This document shows, in pieces, positions 7,005 through 13,885 of a stretch of 33,724 nucleotides of DNA (positions are counted from its first letter, which is position 1; each line of letters opens with the position of its first letter). The notes under the pieces were generated by a model, which saw nothing but the letters and a program-made list of their open reading frames with translations, searched no databases and was not told the origin of the DNA. The position numbers were made by a program, and so were the translations under genes. Source of the DNA: a virus; IMG/VR virus record IMGVR_UViG_3300020472_000092, positions 1 through 33,724 of that record. One strand, written 5' to 3'.

Positions 7005-7745
7005 ATGGCACAAACTGCACCAAGTTGGAAAGACGATGCAGAAGTAGTATTCACTAAACATATGATGTTAAGAAGTGGTACTGATTATGATTTACTCGAC
7101 AAGATTATGACTCAAAGAGATTCAGATGATGCAAAAGCACCAGATGGAATCTTTGCACCAAGTGCTGGTGCATTCAGTTTTACAGACTCAAGAGTGGGTG
7201 ACCCACTTATGGTTGATGGTAAGGATGAGAATCCTATCCACAATGATAGTTACTCAATTCATGATGGTTCATCAGAAGGTGCTACAAGAACTGATAGTAG
7301 GACTGGTTCAGACTTAGGTTCTAACCCATCATCAGAATCATTTGACCCAGCAAACTTTACTGCATGGAATTGGTCAGCCAGACCTAATGTAACAAACCCA
7401 TCATATAAAGATGCAGTTAAACAAGGTGATGGTTCATGGTTAGTTACTGTATATTGGAGATATGCAGATGACTATCTAAGAGAATATCAAAGCACAAGAT
7501 TAACTCGACAACAATCATGTTCAGATGGATTCTTAATTGGTGTTGCAAACTACAAAATCAAATACGAAATGGTAACTGGTGGTAGTTTGGAACAGGTAAC
7601 CAAGTTAGAAGACTACTGGAACAGAAATGGTTATGCACACCTAATCAGAAATGGTGCATGGAACGAAGACAAATATTCAACACATAGGGATGGAATAATC
7701 CCCAATTCAACAGTTTATCCAAGTGGACATCCACTAGCAAGTTAA
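7005..7745 (+). CDS. Hypothetical protein, possibly virion-associated
   Basis: A 246-residue protein. Residues 60-120 are very rich in Ser, Asp, Gly and Thr and are probably disordered. The C-terminal 125 residues contain aromatic motifs (TAWNWSARPN, TVYWRYADDYL, YWNRNGYAHL). It is coupled to the next gene, whose ATG overlaps its stop by one base. I do not recognise the fold; its composition would suit a virion or DNA-bound protein. Confidence 0.6.
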   Translation: MAQTAPSWKDDAEVVFTKHMMLRSGTDYDLLDKIMTQRDSDDAKAPDGIFAPSAGAFSFTDSRVGDPLMVDGKDENPIHNDSYSIHDGSSEGATRTDSRTGSDLGSNPSSESFDPANFTAWNWSARPNVTNPSYKDAVKQGDGSWLVTVYWRYADDYLREYQSTRLTRQQSCSDGFLIGVANYKIKYEMVTGGSLEQVTKLEDYWNRNGYAHLIRNGAWNEDKYSTHRDGIIPNSTVYPSGHPLAS

Positions 7746-8164
7746 TGGCAGAACATTTATTAAGAATGAACAAGGGTGATATTGCTCTTGTAATAACACA
7801 AAAGGATGGTTGGTTTCAAAAGATATCAGTAGCATATGCTGATGAAGCAGACCTAGACCCACTTGAAATAGACCCAAACTGGTTGTCCTTATACAAGGCA
7901 ACTACTCATTTATCACTAGTATGTGATACCTACCTAAGAACAAGACAATCTATAATGCAAGAGAGTGACGAAGATATATTTCAACTCTGGGATGAAGAAG
8001 ACGAAGACTACAGAAGAGACCCAGAGGTTATAAGAGATATGTTAGATGGAATGGGTTACTCTATCCCAGCAGAACTACAAGAAGATTTAGAAGAGATTAA
8101 AAAGCAGAACGAAACTGAGAAAGAATCAAAAGGAAATATTATACAGTTTCCTATTGACAGGTGA
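7745..8164 (+). CDS. Acidic hypothetical protein
   Basis: A 139-residue protein whose start overlaps the upstream stop (TAATG). The N-terminal 60 residues look folded (LRMNKGDIALVITQKDGWFQ); residues 75-120 are extremely acidic (ESDEDIFQLWDEEDEDYRRD). The C-terminal end (NIIQFPIDR) has the IQFP pattern seen at ends of several phage proteins. The promoter for the next gene lies in its last codons. Function unknown. Confidence 0.6.
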   Translation: MAEHLLRMNKGDIALVITQKDGWFQKISVAYADEADLDPLEIDPNWLSLYKATTHLSLVCDTYLRTRQSIMQESDEDIFQLWDEEDEDYRRDPEVIRDMLDGMGYSIPAELQEDLEEIKKQNETEKESKGNIIQFPIDR

Positions 8165-8183
8165 GTTCACTTTTTGATATAAT
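8154..8183 (+). promoter_or_regulatory. Sigma70-type early promoter
   Basis: TTGACA at 8154-8159, 18-bp spacer, TATAAT at 8178-8183. Predicted start is near 8190, giving a short leader to the gene at 8219. The -35 box sits in the last codons of the upstream gene. Confidence 0.75.
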
Positions 8184-8218
8184 GTATACAATTTAAAACC
8201 TTATAATTGGAGTATAAT

Positions 8219-8530
8219 ATGGGATATTATGATGCAACTGAGGGAGAGTTAAAACTTGCAGAAATCGGTAGGGAAATATCGGCTTATGCAGAAAACCATA
8301 AAACTAAGTCATTAAGATTTAGTCGTAAACTATTTGAGAAGGACAGAAAGGGTTGTCCAGAAGATGATGTATGGAATACTATGTTATCGGCTGCAGATAA
8401 GTTGAGTAGGTTCGGAACATTGTGGGGGCCCAAAACTGTTGATGTTTTCAACGCAAAAGAAAGGGTCATAATACAAGCACAATTGAAGAAGAGAGAAAAG
8501 AAAAGTGCCAGACAACGAAAAAATACTTGA
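8219..8530 (+). CDS. 103-residue hypothetical protein
   Basis: ATG 8219 with TTGGAG 12 bases upstream; the TTG at 8207 is part of that ribosome site, so I reject it as start. The protein begins MGYYDATEGELKLAEIG and ends in a basic helix (RVIIQAQLKKREKKSARQRK). Driven by the sigma70-type promoter at 8154. It overlaps the next gene by 26 bases. Function unknown. Confidence 0.65.
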   Translation: MGYYDATEGELKLAEIGREISAYAENHKTKSLRFSRKLFEKDRKGCPEDDVWNTMLSAADKLSRFGTLWGPKTVDVFNAKERVIIQAQLKKREKKSARQRKNT

Positions 8531-8687
8531 AAGTAATGTCTATGAAATGGAAAAACAGAACAGAGAGTTGATGATTCGTATATCAGAGTTAGTAGCAGAG
8601 AAATCTGCTCTGGAAAAAAGATTAGAGAAAGAAAAGAAAAGATTCTCTAACGAGTATGATGACCAGATGATGCACGATATGGATTGA
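8505..8687 (+). CDS. 60-residue coiled-coil protein
   Basis: Starts with GTG 8505 after a purine-rich GAAGAGAG stretch. Nearly the whole length is a predicted coiled coil (MEKQNRELMIRISELVAEK). It ends TGA at 8685-8687 inside the -35 box of the next promoter, the same arrangement seen at 580. Role unknown; likely an oligomerising adaptor. Confidence 0.55.
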   Translation: MPDNEKILESNVYEMEKQNRELMIRISELVAEKSALEKRLEKEKKRFSNEYDDQMMHDMD

Positions 8688-8711
8688 CAAATACCAGTAT
8701 AGTGGTATAAT
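8684..8711 (+). promoter_or_regulatory. Sigma70-type promoter, start predicted at the next ATG
   Basis: TTGACA 8684-8689, 16-bp spacer, TATAAT 8706-8711. Seven bases past the -10 box is 8718, the A of the next gene's ATG, so its mRNA may be leaderless. No Shine-Dalgarno lies in between. Confidence 0.75.
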
Positions 8712-8717
8712 TATATT

Positions 8718-9209
8718 ATGAATATATTTTATTTAGATAGTGACCCTATCATATGTGCAAAGATGCACAACGACAAACATTGTGTGAAGATGATATTAGA
8801 ATCAGCACAGATGTTATCGACCGCCCATAGAGAATTAGATGGTATCGAATATGCAGATACCCACAAACTCTATAAATCCACACATAAGAATCATCCATCA
8901 TCAGTATGGGTTAGAGAATCTCACATGCATTACAGGTTTCTTTATGACCTATTCATTGCATTGTGTGATGAGTACACATATAGGTATGGTAAACAACATG
9001 CAAGTGATAGACAACTAAGAGTTCCACTTGCAAAAGCACCAGACAACATACCAGAAGTCACATGGAATCCACCACCACAATGTATGCCAGAAGAGTACAA
9101 GATGACAAGTTCTGTACTTGCATATAGAAAGTATTACATACAAGATAAAGGTTCATTCTCTACATGGAAGAATAGACCACAACCATATTGGTTCAAGGAA
9201 ACAGCATGA
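8718..9209 (+). CDS. Conserved phage protein of unknown function
   Basis: A 163-residue member of a family widespread in marine T4-like phages, recognisable by the N-terminal YLDSDPIICAKMHNDKH, then MILESAQMLSTAHR, THKNHPSSVWVRES and LCDEYTYRYGK. The many conserved His, Asp and Glu residues would suit a metal-dependent or nucleotide-acting enzyme, but I know no demonstrated activity. It has its own strong promoter, possibly leaderless, so it appears to be an independently controlled early gene. Confidence 0.75.
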   Translation: MNIFYLDSDPIICAKMHNDKHCVKMILESAQMLSTAHRELDGIEYADTHKLYKSTHKNHPSSVWVRESHMHYRFLYDLFIALCDEYTYRYGKQHASDRQLRVPLAKAPDNIPEVTWNPPPQCMPEEYKMTSSVLAYRKYYIQDKGSFSTWKNRPQPYWFKETA

Positions 9210-9349
9210 AGTTAAGAAAGTTTAGTCATACAGGTGGAAGGAATGCTAGAAGGTCTAGAGCATTAGAAAGATTACAGACTATCAAAGAACCCAACAAAGA
9301 ACAACTCAAACAGATTGAGACCCTAGAGAAGAGGATAAGGGCATCATGA
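9206..9349 (+). CDS. 47-residue basic protein
   Basis: ATG 9206 overlaps the upstream stop by 4 bases (ATGA), and the ORF ends TGA 9347-9349. The product is Arg/Lys-rich (MKLRKFSHTGGRNARRSRA) with an amphipathic C-terminal helix. The overlap at both ends argues for real translation. Possibly nucleic-acid binding. Confidence 0.5.
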   Translation: MKLRKFSHTGGRNARRSRALERLQTIKEPNKEQLKQIETLEKRIRAS

Positions 9350-9426
9350 ACATAGAAAGACTTCCTATCATTAGAACTATCTGGATACTCTTCTGGAGTA
9401 TATTCAGTAAAGAGGATAGAGACTAA
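9346..9426 (+). CDS. 26-residue membrane-associated peptide
   Basis: ATG 9346 to TAA 9424-9426, overlapping its neighbours by 4 bases and 1 base. The sequence starts MNIERLPIIRTIWILFWSIF and ends charged, an amphipathic or short membrane helix. Its existence rests on perfect coupling to both flanking genes rather than on homology. Confidence 0.4.
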   Translation: MNIERLPIIRTIWILFWSIFSKEDRD

Positions 9427-9734
9427 TGCCTACTTATGTATTTCAAGATACTAAGACAGAAGAAGTCTTTGAGAAGTTTATGGGTATATCTGAAGCAGAT
9501 ACTTACCTAGAAGATAATCCACATATCAAACGAATAGTTCAAGCACCACAGATAATTAGTAAGTCTGGTGAAAGAACTAGTTTAGGTGGTACAGGTGGAT
9601 TTAACGAAGTATTACATAAGGTTGCAGATGGTCATCCACAGTCAGACCTTGCAAAGCAAGTTAAGACTAGAAGTGCATCAGATGTAAGAAGAGATAATGT
9701 AATTAAAAAACATGGATTAGATAAATTAAAATGA
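9426..9734 (+). CDS. FmdB-like small protein lacking the zinc cysteines
   Basis: A 102-residue protein beginning MPTYVFQDTKTEEVFEKFM, the N-terminal pattern of FmdB-type regulatory zinc ribbons, but with no cysteine at all. The rest (GGTGGFNEVLHKVADGHP) matches the version common in T4-like cyanophages. It is translationally linked to both neighbours and overlaps the nuclease gene by 4 bases. Function not established. Confidence 0.65.
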   Translation: MPTYVFQDTKTEEVFEKFMGISEADTYLEDNPHIKRIVQAPQIISKSGERTSLGGTGGFNEVLHKVADGHPQSDLAKQVKTRSASDVRRDNVIKKHGLDKLK

Positions 9735-10402
9735 CGCATACAATATTAGACTACGATTTTCAGAAGCTTCCTACTACAAATATAGATGGGAAGAGATATT
9801 ACACCACACCAAATGGTAACAACTACCCATCGGTAACATCTGTTACTGGACTTGCAAGCAAGAAAGGTATCAAAGCATGGAGAAAGAGAGTTGGTGAAAA
9901 GAAAGCAAATAAGATATCAACTCAAGCAAGTAGACATGGTACATCTGCACACCAATTGTTTGAAGATTATATCAGAAGTGATAACTTTGAAGAGAAGTAT
10001 AAGACTGCAATGCCTACAACACAACTTGCATTCAATTGTGTAAAGAACTTACTTGATGAGATTGGAACAGTCCATGCACTTGAAGCACCACTTTATGGTG
10101 ATGAACTACAACTTGCTGGTAGGGTGGATTGTATTGCAGAGTGGCATGGTAAACTTGCAGTCATCGATTTTAAAACGAGTGCAAAACCAAAGAAACCAGA
10201 GTGGATAACAAATTACTTCTGTCAAGAGACTGCATATGCAAAAATGTTTGAAGAGAGGACTGGCAAACAGGTAGAGTCTATCGTGACACTTATTGCTGTA
10301 TCAGATGGTACTTCTCAGTTGTTTATTGATGAACCATCAGAACGATGGTTAGACCAACTCATATCGTTGAGAAATGAGTATAGAGATTTGTATGGTAATT
10401 AA
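9731..10402 (+). CDS. PD-(D/E)XK exonuclease, MGME1/RecB-like
   Basis: A 223-residue nuclease of the Cas4/RecB/MGME1 superfamily. Visible motifs: HGTSAHQLFE at about 69-78 (early His and Glu), GRVD with Asp133, and IDFKTS with Asp146 and Lys148, the core of the metal-binding site. A downstream QETAYAKMFE helix (about 166-175) matches the conserved Gln/Tyr motif. The family degrades single-stranded DNA ends and acts in recombination or repair. It starts in an ATGA overlap with the FmdB-like gene. Confidence 0.85.
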   Translation: MTHTILDYDFQKLPTTNIDGKRYYTTPNGNNYPSVTSVTGLASKKGIKAWRKRVGEKKANKISTQASRHGTSAHQLFEDYIRSDNFEEKYKTAMPTTQLAFNCVKNLLDEIGTVHALEAPLYGDELQLAGRVDCIAEWHGKLAVIDFKTSAKPKKPEWITNYFCQETAYAKMFEERTGKQVESIVTLIAVSDGTSQLFIDEPSERWLDQLISLRNEYRDLYGN

Positions 10403-10531
10403 TTATGCAAGATACATTAGTATAACTGGGATTGCAATGGGTAAAGTTAAGCAGAACATAAATTCAATAAAATTCCCTAATGTGTCCAATTCTTGTCTGT
10501 TCTTGGCCACCACTTTTCGTAAATGACCCAT
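10403..10531 (-). CDS. 42-residue membrane protein on the minus strand, late-expressed
   Basis: Minus-strand ATG (10531-10529) to TAA (10405-10403). The product starts MGHLRKVVAKNRQELDTL and continues into one hydrophobic helix from about residue 21 to 41 (FIEFMFCLTLPIAIPVILMY). An AAAGGAG lies upstream, though about 15 bases from the ATG, and an exact late promoter (10599-10592) lies 60 bases upstream, both on the same strand. It fills the gap between two plus-strand genes and its stop abuts the nuclease gene end. The combination of membrane helix, ribosome site and late promoter makes it a plausible lysis or membrane factor; no homolog comes to mind. Confidence 0.55.
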   Translation of the reverse strand: MGHLRKVVAKNRQELDTLGNFIEFMFCLTLPIAIPVILMYLA

Positions 10532-10591
10532 GATAAGATTTTTAAACTCCTTTGTTAATTATAATGCTGGTTTATTCCAACATATCACTCT

Positions 10592-10599
10592 TATTTATA
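10592..10599 (-). promoter_or_regulatory. T4-type late promoter, minus strand
   Basis: TATTTATA on the plus strand is TATAAATA on the minus strand. Predicted start is near 10586, giving a leader of about 55 nt to the 42-residue membrane ORF. A further TATAAT on the minus strand (10563-10558) could be a second, weaker start. Confidence 0.6.
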
Positions 10600-10610
10600 C
10601 AAATAAACAC

Positions 10611-10640
10611 TTGACAAATATGAGTTCCATGAGATAATAA
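10611..10640 (+). promoter_or_regulatory. Sigma70-type promoter for gene 33
   Basis: TTGACA 10611-10616, 18-bp spacer, imperfect -10 TAATAA at 10635-10640. It points at the gp33 start 17 bases further on. It lies back to back with the minus-strand late promoter. Confidence 0.65.
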
Positions 10641-10656
10641 TATAGTAGAGAAATAA

Positions 10657-10896
10657 ATGATAATTACTAAAAAGAGATTCACAGCTGCAATAGAAGAATT
10701 AGTTGCAGATAAGAACATGAACTACATTGATGCAATAGTAGTCTTTTGTGAACAACATTATCTAGACCCACAATCGGTCAAACATTTAATAACACCACCT
10801 CTAAAAGAAAAGATTGAGGCGGATGCAACTAACCTAAATTTCTTAAAACCTAACAAAAAGAAGGGAAAGGGGAATCTATCACAATTTGAAAAATAA
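10657..10896 (+). CDS. 33: Late transcription coactivator gp33
   Basis: A 79-residue homolog of T4 gp33, which bridges RNA polymerase (beta flap) and the gp45 sliding clamp to activate late promoters. The core MNYIDAIVVFCEQHYLDPQS ... EKIEADATNLNFLKP lines up with the T4 helical core (MSYLEATTAFLEENSIPE ... EKIQSEAIDENLLRP). T4 gp33 ends in a hydrophobic clamp-binding tail; here the tail is LSQFEK after a Lys-rich linker. It is shorter than T4 gp33 (112) at the N-terminus. Its presence agrees with the many TATAAATA boxes in the window. Confidence 0.8.
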   Translation: MIITKKRFTAAIEELVADKNMNYIDAIVVFCEQHYLDPQSVKHLITPPLKEKIEADATNLNFLKPNKKKGKGNLSQFEK

Positions 10897-11057
10897 TGGC
10901 AAAAAGAGCAGGACGAATATTCACAGCAATCACACCAACCAGAAAGAGTTCATCTATTGGTCAAGGTGGGAGAGGTAGAAAGATAAAGATTTCTACATCA
11001 TCGATGAATAAGAACAAAAGAAGGTCTCATAAGAGATATAGAGGACAAGGTAGATAA
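10896..11057 (+). CDS. 53-residue highly basic conserved protein
   Basis: ATG 10896 overlaps the gp33 stop by one base; its own stop overlaps the bS21 start by one base. The protein begins MAKRAGRIFTAITPTRKSSS and ends in a cluster of Arg/Lys (KNKRRSHKRYRGQGR). I recall very similar small proteins in T4-like cyanophages. The composition fits RNA or DNA binding, and the fixed position before bS21 might hint at a ribosome-related role, but that is inference. Confidence 0.65.
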   Translation: MAKRAGRIFTAITPTRKSSSIGQGGRGRKIKISTSSMNKNKRRSHKRYRGQGR

Positions 11058-11341
11058 TGAGTAAACCATATAATAGACGACCACAACAACAGAAAGGTTA
11101 TCAAAGAAATAAGAAGTTTGATAAGAAAAAAAGACCACCTACCTTTGACCAGTTGTTAAGAGCATTTAAAAAGAAAGTCGAAAGGGATGGAATCATCCAA
11201 GAGTGTAGACGAAGACAGTATTACATCAAACCTTCTCAATTGAGACAGAAGAAGATGAATGATAAGAAACGAAAGATTCAATTGCAGAAGATTCGTGAAG
11301 CAGAAGCAGAGATAAGACGAAGACAGAGCTCTTTCTTCTAA
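11057..11341 (+). CDS. rpsU: Ribosomal protein bS21 homolog
   Basis: A 94-residue protein. After a basic disordered N-terminus (about 25 residues) comes a bS21-like core: FDQLLRAFKKKVERDGI, then QECRRRQYYIKPSQLRQKK, then a long basic helix. Cellular bS21 has the same order (a FDxALRRFKR-type helix, then ExRRRxxYEKPxxxRKRK). bS21 sits on the 30S platform next to the anti-Shine-Dalgarno and helps start translation. A phage copy could replace the host protein and favour phage mRNAs; that is inference from reported viral bS21 genes. It is longer than cellular bS21 (about 70). Confidence 0.82.
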   Translation: MSKPYNRRPQQQKGYQRNKKFDKKKRPPTFDQLLRAFKKKVERDGIIQECRRRQYYIKPSQLRQKKMNDKKRKIQLQKIREAEAEIRRRQSSFF

Positions 11342-11934
11342 TGGTAGACTCAAGACAAGGATTTGATGCATATCAACTCTATATTGCTCTAAAACTTCAT
11401 TTCACATCTGACTATGATTTTATAAAGTACAATGGTAAAGTTAAGAGTGCAACATTTGATTCTTACCTTAAGAGAAAAGATAAATACCATTTTGCAAAAG
11501 TAGGAAAGAAGTACAAGAGTGAGCTTAAAGACTTCTTTATATCAAATTTTATCCACGAGGATGTGTGGGTAGGGGACATGTTAGGGAAAGAATGTGAATC
11601 TAATTACAAACATTACAAAAAATATATACAAAGTTTATCATACAGTTTCGAGAGGGATTGTGAAAATCTGGAGGCACTTTCAGAGTCTTTGGATTCTTTA
11701 TTTCTTTGTGACGATAGTAGTCATCCAATTATATGTAGGGCTGTCTTATCCAGAACTATTAGTCCCATTACATATGGCCTCATTGAGTCAAGGTTACATT
11801 TCTCCTCTAAACTACCTATAAAGGAAGAGTATGTTTGGCCTGAGTTTAAGAATAGAATGTTAAAGATGATACCATTCTTACCTTATGATAATAAAAAGAT
11901 TTCAGAGATAATGATTAATGTTTGGCAGAAGTGA
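11341..11934 (+). CDS. 59: DNA helicase loader gp59
   Basis: A 197-residue homolog of T4 gp59 (217), which loads the gp41 helicase onto forked DNA coated with gp32. Recognisable stretches are FDAYQLYIALKLHF near the start, SDYDFIKYNGKV, the RKDKYHFAKVGKKY motif, and FISNFIHEDVWVGDM, which matches FISNLVANQDAWIGDI in T4. The protein is helical throughout. Its ATG overlaps the bS21 stop. The partner gene 32 is two genes downstream. Confidence 0.88.
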   Translation: MVDSRQGFDAYQLYIALKLHFTSDYDFIKYNGKVKSATFDSYLKRKDKYHFAKVGKKYKSELKDFFISNFIHEDVWVGDMLGKECESNYKHYKKYIQSLSYSFERDCENLEALSESLDSLFLCDDSSHPIICRAVLSRTISPITYGLIESRLHFSSKLPIKEEYVWPEFKNRMLKMIPFLPYDNKKISEIMINVWQK

Positions 11935-12760
11935 TACACAAGAAATGTTTACAAATATGCAGCCATCTGCATTAGAACAAATGAATAAGAATTTTCCACA
12001 TACATCATACCTTGCGTTAGACCAGATAAAGACTGCATACATTATAGGTAATGGACAATCTAGAATAGGATTAGATTTAGATATTCTTGGTGGGGATGTA
12101 TGGGGTTGTAATGCATTGTTTAGAGATTATACTCCAGACTACCTTACAATAGTAGATGTAAGTATCATGGGTGAGTGTGCTGAATCAGCATACCCTAAGT
12201 ACAACCAATGTTACTTCTCTGGAGAATGGACAGAACCATTACATAGGGATGAAGAATATCCAGTGATTAAATCAACAATGGATGTCCCAGTAAGAGAATG
12301 GATAAGACCAGAACATACACATATCACTATGCATGGAAAGGGTAATGGTAATGTAGGTATCCTAGAAATGCAAGCAATAGGAATAGAAGAGGATTATAAG
12401 ATTAAAGAAGTGAGAGGGCCAGAAGATGACCCTTTCTTATTCGAGAATTTCTTTTGTGGAACCACTGCAAGTGCAATGGCTTCCATGACAGGAAAGTATG
12501 ATAACATAGTTTATGTGGGATTCGATTCCATATGGAATTATGATATAAATACTTACAATAATGTTTATGCTGGAACTAGATGTTATGGGTTAGAAACTGA
12601 CCCAGAAAACACTAGACTGAAAGAGGAAGACGAAAGAGGTTGGATGTCTCAGACAAATCAACTCAATGTTTTACTTGACAGATTCCAAAACATAGATTAT
12701 TATTATATGAAGGATGAACTTAGTGTTCACCTTCTGACTCATAACGAGTTATACGATTAA
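11918..12760 (+). CDS. Conserved hypothetical protein with nucleotide-binding-like N-terminus
   Basis: A 280-residue protein starting inside the end of gene 59. ATG 11945 is an alternative start and would avoid most of the overlap. Residues 38-80 (TAYIIGNGQSRIGLDLDILG ... VWGCNALFRDYTPDYLTIVD) form a Rossmann-like beta-alpha-beta pattern. A second conserved block is NFFCGTTASAMASMTGKYDN. I recall this GNGxSR ... GCNAL family in many phages, sometimes compared with DUF115 or glycosyltransferase-like folds, without known activity. It sits between gp59 and gp32. Confidence 0.65.
   Translation: MFGRSDTQEMFTNMQPSALEQMNKNFPHTSYLALDQIKTAYIIGNGQSRIGLDLDILGGDVWGCNALFRDYTPDYLTIVDVSIMGECAESAYPKYNQCYFSGEWTEPLHRDEEYPVIKSTMDVPVREWIRPEHTHITMHGKGNGNVGILEMQAIGIEEDYKIKEVRGPEDDPFLFENFFCGTTASAMASMTGKYDNIVYVGFDSIWNYDINTYNNVYAGTRCYGLETDPENTRLKEEDERGWMSQTNQLNVLLDRFQNIDYYYMKDELSVHLLTHNELYD
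12544..12551 (+). promoter_or_regulatory. Intragenic T4-type late promoter
   Basis: Exact TATAAATA inside the conserved hypothetical gene, 233 bases before gene 32. It could supply late transcripts of gene 32. An internal chance match in AT-rich DNA cannot be excluded. Confidence 0.4.
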
Positions 12761-12763
12761 TAC

Positions 12764-12771
12764 GATAAATA
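12764..12771 (+). promoter_or_regulatory. Near-consensus late promoter before gene 32
   Basis: GATAAATA differs from the T4 late box in its first base only. It lies 13 bases before the gp32 ATG and just ahead of a GAGGAG ribosome site (12773-12778), so a very short leader would result. Confidence 0.4.
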
Positions 12772-12784
12772 CGAGGAGTATATT

Positions 12785-13678
12785 ATGTCTTTTCAAGACT
12801 TAAAGAAATCCCGCAGTGGGTTCGATACACTGCAAAAATCACTAGAGACCTCTGGTGGTAACAATACCCAAAAATCATTCGCAGATGACCGATTCTGGAA
12901 AATAGAAATGGATAAATCTGGTAATGGTTATGCTGAAGTAAGGTTCTTGCCTGCACCAACTGGTGAAGACATGCCTTGGGTTCAGTATTGGGATCATGGC
13001 TTTCAAGGGCCAGGTGGATGGTATATTGAGAAAAGTTTAACGACTCTCAATAAACAAGACCCAGTATCAGAACACAATACTGAATTGTGGAACTCTGGTA
13101 TGGAAGCTAATAAGGATATTGCAAGGAAACAGAAACGAAGATTGCATTATGTTTCTAACATATATGTTGTTTCTGACCCAGCACATCCAGAGAATGAAGG
13201 TAAAGTATTCCTATACAGATTTGGGAAGAAAATCTTTGAAATGTTGAAGGATAAAATGCAACCACAATTTGAGGATGAAACACCAGTTAATCCTTTTGAC
13301 TTGTGGGAAGGTGCAAACTTCAAAATCAAACTAAGAAAGGTAGATGGTTTCTGGAACTATGATAAGTCAGAGTTCAGTGCAGCTGCTCCATTGTTTGATA
13401 ATGATGACCAGTTGGAAGCAACTTGGAATTCACAACACTCTCTACAGGGTGTTATTGCACCAGACCAGTTCAAATCTTATGACGAACTAAAAGAGAAACT
13501 TGAAAGAGTTCTTGGACTTGCAGTTCCGACTGCAACTGCAGCCAGTCGTTCAGAAGATTTTACTGATACTGCACAACCTTCACCTATACCAAGTGTATCT
13601 GAAACGGCAATACCAAGTACAGATGCAGATGAGGACGACAACATGTCGTACTTTGAAAAACTTGCAAACGATGTGTAG
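12785..13678 (+). CDS. 32: Single-stranded DNA-binding protein gp32
   Basis: A 297-residue homolog of T4 gp32, which coats ssDNA and organises replication and recombination. Matching blocks are SGNGYAEVRFLPAP, GGWYIEKS, ENEGKVFLYRFGKKIF, WEGANFKIKLRKV and FWNYDKSEF. The N-terminal basic segment needed for cooperativity and an acidic C-terminal tail (TDADEDDNMSYFEKL) are both present. The His/Cys zinc site of T4 gp32 (near residues 64-90) is absent: that stretch reads LTTLNKQDPVSE and contains no cysteine. A GAGGAG ribosome site precedes the ATG. Confidence 0.93.
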   Translation: MSFQDLKKSRSGFDTLQKSLETSGGNNTQKSFADDRFWKIEMDKSGNGYAEVRFLPAPTGEDMPWVQYWDHGFQGPGGWYIEKSLTTLNKQDPVSEHNTELWNSGMEANKDIARKQKRRLHYVSNIYVVSDPAHPENEGKVFLYRFGKKIFEMLKDKMQPQFEDETPVNPFDLWEGANFKIKLRKVDGFWNYDKSEFSAAAPLFDNDDQLEATWNSQHSLQGVIAPDQFKSYDELKEKLERVLGLAVPTATAASRSEDFTDTAQPSPIPSVSETAIPSTDADEDDNMSYFEKLANDV

Positions 13679-13706
13679 GTAGAGTTTTAGTCAAACTTGA
13701 ATTTTA

Positions 13707-13714
13707 TATAAATA
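13707..13714 (+). promoter_or_regulatory. T4-type late promoter before a non-coding stretch
   Basis: Exact TATAAATA with predicted start near 13720. No plus-strand ORF follows; the next 165 bases are hairpin-rich and end at the convergent tape-measure stop. Confidence 0.7.
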
Positions 13715-13719
13715 TTATG

Positions 13720-13885
13720 CACGACTAAAACGATTGCGGGGGCCAGACAACCACCTAATGGAGTCTGGAGATTCTATACCAACGAAGGGTTTGAGGGTTG
13801 GGTATAAGAAACGAGGAAAGATACTTATGCGGCAGAGAAGTATCGGATTAGACGGCGGGTGCAGGGGCCAGTCAATCAACCATTC
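13720..13885 (+). ncRNA. Candidate late-expressed structured non-coding RNA
   Basis: This stretch has no credible ORF, is visibly richer in G than its surroundings and follows a late promoter. Three successive hairpins are readable. First, CCAGAC 13743-13748 pairs with GTCTGG 13763-13768. Second, a 12-bp stem with two single-base bulges joins 13772-13783 to 13797-13810. Third, GATACTT 13820-13826 pairs with AAGTATC 13838-13844. GGGGCCAG occurs twice, at 13739-13746 and 13864-13871, flanking the hairpins. There is no T-tract, so it is not a simple terminator. I cannot assign an RNA family. Confidence 0.6.
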
